Assembly (NCBI GenBank): GCA_045577695.1
Contig: JAZNIW010000041.1
Coordinates: 1 to 51,191 of the forward strand
Origin: UMGS1279 sp045577695
GTDB lineage: Bacteria > Bacillota > Clostridia > Oscillospirales > Acutalibacteraceae
Reading direction: 5' to 3'
DNA: 51,191 nt
The notes under the pieces were generated by a model. The model was not told the origin of the DNA and did not search any database. It saw only the letters and a list, made by a program, of their open reading frames with translations. Both the position numbers and the translations under genes were made by a program. Position 1 is the stretch's first letter. Every line of letters begins with the position of its first letter. Below, piece by piece: positions 45,115-51,191 of the stretch.

Positions 45115-45864
45115 ATGAAACTGGATAGAGTAATTGCAGTAAGAAACAGTAAAACGATCTACCGTGACGGCGATCGATGTGTAAAAGTATTTAATGAGGA
45201 TTATTCCAAGGCCGATGTTCTCAATGAAGCTCTTAATCAAGCAAGAATCGAAGAAACCGGTCTTAATATCCCAAAGATTTTAGAAGTAACGATGGTGGAT
45301 GGCAAATGGGCCATTGTATCCGAATATATCAAGGGTAAGACTTTGGCTCAGCTTATGGAAGAAAATGCAGAGAAAAAAGACGAATATCTCAAATTGCTTG
45401 TTGACCTTCAACTCTCTGTTCACGCAAAGAAATGCCCTCTTCTTAACAAACTTAAGGATAAAATGAGCGGTAAGATTGCTGCCACCGAACTCGACGCAAC
45501 CACCCGTTATGATTTACACACCCGTCTGGAAGGTATGCCCAAGCATAACAAGGTTTGCCACGGCGACTTTAATCCTTCCAACATCATCGTTACTGAAGAC
45601 GGCACTCCTTATATTCTTGACTGGTCTCACGCAACGCAGGGTAATGCTTCTGCCGATGCAGCTCGAACCTACTTACTGTTCTGGCTGAACGGTGATATCG
45701 ACGGTGCTAAAAAGTATCTCGATTTATTCTGCCAAATGAGCAATACCGCTAAGCAATATGTTCAGAAGTGGATGCCCATCGTTGCTGCTTCTCAGTCGGT
45801 TAAGGGAAAAACACAAGAGCGTGAGTTCTTGCTCTCTTGGGTTAACGTTGTAGATTACGAATAA
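45115..45864 (+). CDS. APH/choline-kinase-fold phosphotransferase
   Basis: A 249-residue kinase-fold protein. The nucleotide lysine lies in DRCVKVFNED, the catalytic loop is KVCHGDFNPSNIIV (Asp and Asn kept) and the metal-binding Asp is in YILDWSHA, so the catalytic residues look intact. Related bacterial proteins phosphorylate small molecules or act as protein kinase-like enzymes. Its place between adhE and the hydrogenase-like genes, with a phosphatase two genes after the [2Fe-2S] pair, suggests a regulatory role here; the substrate is unknown. AAAGGAGG SD. Confidence 0.85.
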   Translation: MKLDRVIAVRNSKTIYRDGDRCVKVFNEDYSKADVLNEALNQARIEETGLNIPKILEVTMVDGKWAIVSEYIKGKTLAQLMEENAEKKDEYLKLLVDLQLSVHAKKCPLLNKLKDKMSGKIAATELDATTRYDLHTRLEGMPKHNKVCHGDFNPSNIIVTEDGTPYILDWSHATQGNASADAARTYLLFWLNGDIDGAKKYLDLFCQMSNTAKQYVQKWMPIVAASQSVKGKTQEREFLLSWVNVVDYE

Positions 45865-45888
45865 TAGGACATAAAGGAGATTAAACCA

Positions 45889-46128
45889 ATGAAAGTTACT
45901 GTATGTATCGGTAGTTCTTGCCACATCAAAGGCTCCCGTCAGGTTGTAGAGCAGCTTCAATATCTTATCGCCGAGAATAAGCTCAGTGATAAGGTTGAAC
46001 TCGGCGGCACCTTCTGCATGGGTAAATGCCAACAGGGCGTTTGTGTAACCGTTGATGATGTTTTTTATTCCGTCACCCCCGAAACCGTAGAAGAATTTTT
46101 CCTGCAAAACATTAAAGCGAAGGTATAA
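45889..46128 (+). CDS. [2Fe-2S] thioredoxin-fold ferredoxin-like protein 1
   Basis: A 79-residue protein with CIGSSC near the N-terminus and FCMGKC in the middle, the C-x4-C...C-x3-C pattern of NuoE/HydC-type thioredoxin-like [2Fe-2S] domains. It is a stand-alone domain that likely carries electrons or acts as a redox sensor for the hydrogenase-type proteins encoded downstream. SD AAAGGAG; 5 bp to its paralogue. Confidence 0.87.
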   Translation: MKVTVCIGSSCHIKGSRQVVEQLQYLIAENKLSDKVELGGTFCMGKCQQGVCVTVDDVFYSVTPETVEEFFLQNIKAKV

Positions 46129-46133
46129 ATAAT

Positions 46134-46388
46134 ATGATTATTCAGGTTTGTGTAGGTAGTTCTTGTCATTTAAAGGGTTCGCCTGAAATTGTCGAACTTC
46201 TGCAAAAAGCCGTTGAAGAATATCATCTTGAAACACAAGTTACACTTGCCGGTAATTTTTGTATCGGCAAGTGTAACCGTATTGGTGTGACGATTCAGGT
46301 TGATGATGATATTCATATAGGCGTTACAAAAGACAATTTCAAGGAATTTCTTCAAGAGCATGTGCTGAATAAATTAGAAAGGAAGTAA
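46134..46388 (+). CDS. [2Fe-2S] thioredoxin-fold ferredoxin-like protein 2
   Basis: An 84-residue paralogue of the preceding protein: CVGSSCHLKGS and FCIGKCNRIGVTI align with CIGSSCHIKGS and FCMGKCQQGVCV. The extra Cys after the second pair in protein 1 is missing here. It precedes hydS by 6 bp. Tandem copies may form a heterodimer or serve different partners (inference). Confidence 0.87.
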   Translation: MIIQVCVGSSCHLKGSPEIVELLQKAVEEYHLETQVTLAGNFCIGKCNRIGVTIQVDDDIHIGVTKDNFKEFLQEHVLNKLERK

Positions 46389-46394
46389 CGGGAT

Positions 46395-48074
46395 ATGCCG
46401 AATTGTTTGACCTTAAAAAAATCAAACTGTAAAAACTGCTATAAATGCATTCGCCACTGTCCCGTGAAAGCCATTCGCTTTTCGGGAAACCAAGCACATA
46501 TTATCGGCAACGAATGTATCCTTTGCGGACAGTGCTTTGTGGTATGTCCTCAAAATGCAAAAGAAATTGTTGATGAAACCGAAAAAGTAAAGGTGTTCTT
46601 GCAGAGCAGTGATCCTGTGATCGTAAGTCTTGCCCCTTCTTTTATTGCTAACTATGAAGGCGTTGGTATTAACGCTATGCGTAGAGCTCTTAAGAAGCTG
46701 GGCTTTTATGACGTTGAGGAAACCGCTGTAGGTGCCACCATTGTTAAAACAGAATATGAAAGAATGCTAAAAGAAGACGAAAGAGATATTATTATCTCCT
46801 CTTGTTGTCATTCTATTAACCTTTTAATTCAAAAGCATTTCCCGCAGGCGCTTGAATTTTTGGCTGATGTTATATCCCCTATGCAAGCACATTGTAAAGA
46901 TATTAAGTCAAGATTTCCGGGTGCAAAGACGGTATTTATCGGCCCTTGTGTTGCAAAAAAGGATGAGGCGGAGTATTACAAAGGTATTGTTGATGCCGTT
47001 CTCACCTTTGAAGAACTTACGGAATGGTTGAATGCAGAAAAAATTGAGCTTGAGCAAGAGGTGGACAATGATGCTTGCTCTCGTGCTCGGTTCTTCCCGA
47101 CAACCGGCGGTGTTCTTAAAACAATGGCGCAGAATATCTCCGGCTATACATATCTTTCTCTTGACGGTGTAGACAACTGTATCGCTGCTCTGAAAGACAT
47201 CATAGACGGCAAAATTCATAAATGCTTTATTGAAATGTCTGCTTGCGTGGGAAGTTGTGTTGGCGGTCCTGTTATGGAAAAATATCATCGCGCATCGGCC
47301 GTTAAGGATTATATTGCTATTTCCGAATATGCGGGCGAAAAGGACTTTGAAGTTTCGCAGCCTAAGGCAATCGAACTCAAAAAAAGTTTTTCTTATATCG
47401 AACAACGTTCGCAGATGCCGTCGGATGCGGAAATTCAAAATATTCTTCGTCAGATGGGAAAATTCAAGCCCGCTCACGAGCTCAACTGTGGCTCTTGCGG
47501 ATATAATACCTGTCGCGAAAAAGCCATTGCGATTATTCAGGGTAAAGCAGAAATCTCTATGTGTCTCCCCTTCCTTAAGGACAAGGCCGAAAGCTTCTCA
47601 GATACCATCGTTAATAACTCTCCCAACGGACTGATTGTTCTTAACGAAAATCTTGAGGTACAACAAATTAATACCGCCGCAAGAAAACTTATGAATATCC
47701 GAAGTGCCAATGACATCCTCGGCGATCAAGTTATTCGCATCCTTGATCCGAAAGTATTTATGGATGTTTTGCATACAGGTCGCGATATCCGTGATGAGCG
47801 TGTGTATTTGGCTGAATATAAGCGCTTTGTTGAGCAGTCGGTAGTTTACGATAAGGATTCGCATCTGCTTATCGGGATTATGCGAGATATTACCGATGAG
47901 CAAAACGAACGTGAAAAGAAAGAAAGCATCAGTCGCAAAACCATTGAGGTTGCTGATAAGGTTGTGGATAAGCAAATGCGTATTGTTCAGGAAATTGCAT
48001 CTTTGCTTGGTGAAACGGCGGCGGAAACCAAAATTGCACTCGCAAAATTAAAGGAGTCAATCCAAGATGAATGA
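46395..48074 (+). CDS. hydS: HydS-like sensory [FeFe] hydrogenase with PAS domain
   Basis: A 559-residue protein. Two [4Fe-4S] sites (C12/15/18/22 and C41/44/47/51); H-cluster domain with L1 SSCCHS (135-140), L2 GPCVAKK (C185) and L3 SACVGSCVGG (C284, C288); an extra Fe-S motif C365-x2-C368-x4-C373 with C390; a PAS domain (about 401-510); and a C-terminal helical tail. The L3 Met is Ser, and L2 has Gly before Pro-Cys, as in group C hydrogenases thought to sense H2. No kinase or output domain is attached; the adjacent phosphatase and kinase genes may supply it. A similar hydS-hydA2 pairing is known in Ruminococcus albus. Confidence 0.88.
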   Translation: MPNCLTLKKSNCKNCYKCIRHCPVKAIRFSGNQAHIIGNECILCGQCFVVCPQNAKEIVDETEKVKVFLQSSDPVIVSLAPSFIANYEGVGINAMRRALKKLGFYDVEETAVGATIVKTEYERMLKEDERDIIISSCCHSINLLIQKHFPQALEFLADVISPMQAHCKDIKSRFPGAKTVFIGPCVAKKDEAEYYKGIVDAVLTFEELTEWLNAEKIELEQEVDNDACSRARFFPTTGGVLKTMAQNISGYTYLSLDGVDNCIAALKDIIDGKIHKCFIEMSACVGSCVGGPVMEKYHRASAVKDYIAISEYAGEKDFEVSQPKAIELKKSFSYIEQRSQMPSDAEIQNILRQMGKFKPAHELNCGSCGYNTCREKAIAIIQGKAEISMCLPFLKDKAESFSDTIVNNSPNGLIVLNENLEVQQINTAARKLMNIRSANDILGDQVIRILDPKVFMDVLHTGRDIRDERVYLAEYKRFVEQSVVYDKDSHLLIGIMRDITDEQNEREKKESISRKTIEVADKVVDKQMRIVQEIASLLGETAAETKIALAKLKESIQDE

Positions 48075-49239
48075 TTTATGTGCGGATATTGGGTATAAAA
48101 GTATAAATCATTACGGCGAGCAGCTTTGCGGTGACCACGTAGATGTGGTGGAGCCGAGCGATGATTCTACCGTTATCGTGTTGTCAGATGGACTTGGTAG
48201 CGGCGTTAAGGCAAGTATTCTTTCAACCATTACCTCTAAAATTATTTCAACTATGTTGGCGGAAGGGTTGTCTTTGGAAGAATGCGTTGAAACAATCGCC
48301 GCAACCTTGCCTATTTGTTCGGTTCGCGGCGTAGCATATTCCACCTTTACCATTATTCATTTAAAGAATAATCAGGTGGCGGATCTGATACAGTATGATA
48401 ACCCGCACGCAATCATTATCCGTAATGAACAGGTTTGGGATTATCCGAAAACCGAAATGAATATCGGTGGTAAAAAAATTTATAAATCAGTTATTAAACT
48501 GCAAGAGAATGATATTTTTATCACAATGAGTGACGGTTGTCCTCATGCCGGTATCGGTACAGCTTATAACTTCGGTTGGAAGCGTGATGATATTGCCACT
48601 TTTATGGAATCCCTTTCTCACGCAGGTTATACCGCCAAAACATTATCCACAATGCTTGTTGATGAATGTGATAAACTTTACAATCACAAGCCCGGCGATG
48701 ATGCAACCGCTTGTGTGGTTCGTATCAGAAAAAGAGTGCCGATGAATATGCTCTTTGGACCACCCTCGAACCGCGATGATGCCGACCGTATGATGTCGCT
48801 GTTCTTCTCAAAAGAGGGCAAGCATATCATTTGCGGTGGAACGACTTCTTCTATTGCAGCAAAATTTTTGCGCAAACCGCTTAAAGCAAGCCTTAACTTT
48901 GAGATAAGCGACGTTCCGCCCATTGCCAAAATTGAAGGCGTGGATCTTGTTATCGAAGGTGTTATCACCGTAAATAAGGTGCTTGAATATGCTAAGGATT
49001 ATCTTGGCGAAAACAAGCACTACGAACACTGGAGCTTCAAGCGTGACGGCGCATCTCTGATCTGCTGTTTGTTGTTTGAAGAAGCTACCGATATTAATTT
49101 CTATGTTGGCAGAGCGGTAAACCCCGCTCATCAAAATCCCGACTTGCCTATCAACTTTAATATAAAAATGAACTTGGTTGAGGAATTATCAAAATGCCTC
49201 AAAAAGATGGGAAAGAAAATAAAAGTAAGTTACTTCTAA
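48067..49239 (+). CDS. PP2C/SpoIIE-type serine phosphatase with extra C-terminal domain
   Basis: A 390-residue protein. The first ~225 residues are a PPM phosphatase of SpoIIE type, with metal-site motifs VLSDGLGSG, TMSDGCPHAG and PGDDATACVV. The last ~160 residues form a separate alpha/beta domain (HIICGGTTSSIAAKFL, EGVDLVIEGVITVNKVL) that I cannot assign. The start overlaps hydS by 8 bp, so production is coupled; the phosphatase is the most likely output of the PAS-hydrogenase sensor. SD AAAGGAG. Confidence 0.87.
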   Translation: MNDLCADIGYKSINHYGEQLCGDHVDVVEPSDDSTVIVLSDGLGSGVKASILSTITSKIISTMLAEGLSLEECVETIAATLPICSVRGVAYSTFTIIHLKNNQVADLIQYDNPHAIIIRNEQVWDYPKTEMNIGGKKIYKSVIKLQENDIFITMSDGCPHAGIGTAYNFGWKRDDIATFMESLSHAGYTAKTLSTMLVDECDKLYNHKPGDDATACVVRIRKRVPMNMLFGPPSNRDDADRMMSLFFSKEGKHIICGGTTSSIAAKFLRKPLKASLNFEISDVPPIAKIEGVDLVIEGVITVNKVLEYAKDYLGENKHYEHWSFKRDGASLICCLLFEEATDINFYVGRAVNPAHQNPDLPINFNIKMNLVEELSKCLKKMGKKIKVSYF

Positions 49240-49251
49240 GGAGAATTCGTT

Positions 49252-50679
49252 ATGGGAGTTAGAAAATTTGATACGAAAGTACAACACCTAAAATATAAAG
49301 TCTTGCGTGAAGTGGCGCGTCAGGCTTGGAATGATACTCTCCTTCAAAACATTATTGAAATTCCGAAAATGATCGTGCCCGGCAAAACCTCTACTATGCG
49401 TTGTTGTGTATATAAAGAGCGTGCTATTTTAGGTGAGCGCGTTAAGATTGCTATGGGTGGCGACAAGGATAATCCAAATGTTATTCAGGTTATTGATATT
49501 GCTTGTGATGAGTGTCCCGCAGCGGGTTATGAAGTAACAGACTCCTGCCGCGGATGTTTAGCTCATCGCTGTGAGGATGTTTGCAAAAGAGGCGCCATTT
49601 CCTTTGATCACAACCACGTTGCCCATATTGATAAATCCAAATGCGTAGAGTGCGGTCAGTGTGCAAAGGTTTGTCCTTATTCTGCCATTATCAATCGCAA
49701 GCGCCCCTGTCAGATTGCTTGTAAAGTAAAGGCAATCTCTATTAATGATGATAATGCGGCGGCAATTGATAACGATAAGTGTATTCAGTGCGGTGCCTGC
49801 GTTTATCAGTGTCCTTTTGGAGCCATTATGGATAAATCCTATATACTTAATGTAATCGACCTCATTAAAAAGAGTGAAAACAATGCCAAGTATAAGGTTT
49901 ATGCTATTGTTGCACCATCCATTTCAAGCCAATTTACTTACGCAAAGCTTGGTCAAGTTATCACAGGACTTAAAGAGCTCGGTTTCTACACGGTAATCGA
50001 AGCAGCTCTCGGTGCGGATATGGTGGCTCAGGCTGAATCGAAAGAACTTGCGGAAAAGAGTTTTCTGACAAGTTCTTGCTGTCCTGCATTTGTACAATAT
50101 ATCAAATCGGCATTCCCCGACTTACTGCCACTCGTATCGCATAATCTTTCACCGATGGCAACCCTTGCAAAATACATCAAGGGTACCGATGCAAATGCAA
50201 AGGTTGTATTTATAGGGCCTTGCACAGCTAAAAAGGCAGAGGCACAGCTCGAAAGTGTTAAACCGTATATCGATGCAGTGATCACCTTTGAAGAATTACA
50301 GGCTCTTTACGATAGCAAAGATATTGATATTACAACCCTTTCTGAGGATGTTTTGGACAATGCATCCTACTTTGGCAGAATTTTCGCCCGTAGTGGCGGT
50401 CTTTCGGATGCTGTAGCGCAAGGTCTTAAAGAACAAAATATCGATTTCGACTTGAAAGCAATTCCTTGTGATGGGATCGAAGAATGTCGTATGGCTCTTC
50501 TAAAAAAGAGCAAAAATGTGCTCGATGCCAACTTTATCGAAGGGATGGCTTGCATTGGCGGTTGTATCGGCGGTGCAGGATGTCTTACTCATGGTGAAAA
50601 GAATAAGGCCGAGGTTGATAAATACGGCAAAGAAGCGCTTGAAAAGACTATCAGCGATGCCACTGCTGTTTTAAAATAA
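49252..50679 (+). CDS. hydA: [FeFe] hydrogenase, group-B-like (HydA2-type)
   Basis: A 475-residue protein. An N-terminal region of about 95 residues of unclear fold, a Cys-rich segment (C99/102/107/111), two ferredoxin-type clusters (C131/134/137/141 and C177/180/183/187, with C153/C157 between), then the H-cluster domain: L1 TSSCCPAF (C276/C277), L2 IGPCTAKKAE (C324), L3 GMACIGGCIGG (C433, C437). L1 Cys and L3 Met are kept, so it should make or oxidise H2, probably with ferredoxin. Last gene of the operon; AAGGAG SD. No maturation genes (hydEFG) are in the window. Confidence 0.93.
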   Translation: MGVRKFDTKVQHLKYKVLREVARQAWNDTLLQNIIEIPKMIVPGKTSTMRCCVYKERAILGERVKIAMGGDKDNPNVIQVIDIACDECPAAGYEVTDSCRGCLAHRCEDVCKRGAISFDHNHVAHIDKSKCVECGQCAKVCPYSAIINRKRPCQIACKVKAISINDDNAAAIDNDKCIQCGACVYQCPFGAIMDKSYILNVIDLIKKSENNAKYKVYAIVAPSISSQFTYAKLGQVITGLKELGFYTVIEAALGADMVAQAESKELAEKSFLTSSCCPAFVQYIKSAFPDLLPLVSHNLSPMATLAKYIKGTDANAKVVFIGPCTAKKAEAQLESVKPYIDAVITFEELQALYDSKDIDITTLSEDVLDNASYFGRIFARSGGLSDAVAQGLKEQNIDFDLKAIPCDGIEECRMALLKKSKNVLDANFIEGMACIGGCIGGAGCLTHGEKNKAEVDKYGKEALEKTISDATAVLK

Positions 50680-50950
50680 TCTGTAACATATTAGAAAAGT
50701 ACCTGTTGCTATTAAGACCTCATACAACAGTGCAAGATAGCCATTTAAGGCTGGTTCGAGTTTAAATGCTTTGGCCGGCCTGTCCATAGTGTAATCAAAA
50801 GCAAAATCAGTATAACAATAAACTTAAACAGCTTCATTTCAAAATCTCCTTTATGTACGAAATTCATTGAAACGAAGAAGTGGCAGCACAGAGTGAAACG
50901 CTCTGTACTGCCACAAACAAAGGCTATTTAACATCTTTTAAGAAAACAAC
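50680..50950. other. Gene-free 3' region of the hydrogenase operon
   Basis: No clear plus-strand terminator follows hydA. A 14 bp stem with one mismatch lies at 50881-50915 (GTGGCAG...CTGCCAC); its plus-strand C-A mismatch is a G-U pair on the minus strand, so it fits a minus-strand RNA. I see no convincing gene. Confidence 0.5.
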
Positions 50951-50990
50951 AAACCCGAACCTTTCACCAATCGGTAAAAGGTTCGGGTTT
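50951..50990 (-). terminator. Terminator of the right-edge minus-strand gene
   Basis: AAACCCGAACCTTT pairs with AAAGGTTCGGGTTT (50951-50990); the minus-strand tail reads GTTGTTTTCTT. Confidence 0.7.
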
Positions 50991-51064
50991 GAATGCTTTG
51001 GGTAGTTTGAACTTAATGACACGAATAAAATGTGCCTGAAAACAGAGGGTTTTCCTCGAAATAA

Positions 51065-51191
51065 TTATCGTTCTGTTATCCAACTTTCTTTAAAATCATT
51101 TGACCAATATTTAGATGGAAGAATAATCACCGAATCACATTCTTCAGGGCAAGCAATAATAGGAAGAACACTTCCTATCAAAGTCCGCGTT
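51065..51191 (-). CDS. C-terminal end of an unknown gene (cut by window edge)
   Basis: A frame open from the window edge encodes 41 residues, including LIGSVLPIIACPEECDS and ending KESWITER, with stop TAA at 51065-51067. A terminator lies 75 bp beyond. The composition looks protein-like, but the fragment is too short to name. Confidence 0.5.
   Translation of the reverse strand, partial: TRTLIGSVLPIIACPEECDSVIILPSKYWSNDFKESWITER

Noticed and set aside
50745..50838. A possible ~30-residue hydrophobic peptide on the minus strand behind an AGGAGAT SD
   Set aside because: The attractive membrane-like reading needs a one-base shift near 50820-50823. The true frame gives an unremarkable 56-codon stretch running into the end of hydA.

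Overview
The window looks like a chromosomal segment of an anaerobic, endospore-forming Clostridia (Firmicutes) bacterium, probably near Oscillospiraceae/Ruminococcaceae. It carries spoIIR and a SleB-type cortex hydrolase, a Firmicutes-order nusA-infB operon, DnaD and DnaI/DnaC-type loaders, Rex, AdhE, two [FeFe]-hydrogenase-type proteins and a GTP-dependent PEPCK. Shine-Dalgarno (SD) sequences are strong, and most promoters have a near-consensus -35/-10 pair spaced 16-18 bp. Family names come from motif reading alone; no database search was possible.

Layout. 1-7.1 kb is an accessory-like stretch of small minus-strand lipoprotein, membrane and unknown genes, plus a DUF1836 regulator-NfeD-flotillin operon. 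Its long intergenic regions are full of hairpin repeats. 7.1-8.2 kb holds an archaeal-type peptidyl-tRNA hydrolase and a five-tRNA operon (Val-Asp-Phe-Gly-Cys). 8.3-17.7 kb holds hslO with a methyltransferase, birA, and a secA-proB-proA-AI-2E-transporter run, then a phosphoribosyltransferase. 17.8-27.5 kb holds a PASTA protein with a degraded kinase domain and the operon rimP-nusA-ylxR-ylxQ-infB-rbfA-nrnA-truB-ribF. 27.7-30 kb is a DnaD-DnaC-DUF896 replication operon. 30.1-36.8 kb holds a HAD phosphatase with a 56-residue protein, an Lrp-aminotransferase-ispE-spoIIR run, a conserved membrane protein and sleB. 37-41.6 kb holds an ElaA-like acetyltransferase, pckG, ppa and a LysR regulator.

41.7-50.7 kb is the most interesting block. 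It is a tightly packed plus-strand operon behind a Rex-type operator: rex, adhE, an APH/choline-kinase-like phosphotransferase, two tandem [2Fe-2S] thioredoxin-fold proteins, a PAS-domain HydS-like (putative sensory) [FeFe] hydrogenase, a PP2C/SpoIIE-type phosphatase and a group-B-like [FeFe] hydrogenase. I infer that NADH/NAD+ (Rex) and H2 or redox state (HydS-PAS plus kinase/phosphatase) jointly tune ethanol and hydrogen production.

The second theme is non-coding. Four arrays of short hairpins joined by an ATGATATA/TATATCAT-type linker lie 3' of minus-strand genes. Two near-identical ~150 bp cassettes combine a terminator hairpin with the next gene's promoter. Both seem to act as boundaries between transcription units and are not explained by the genes around them.
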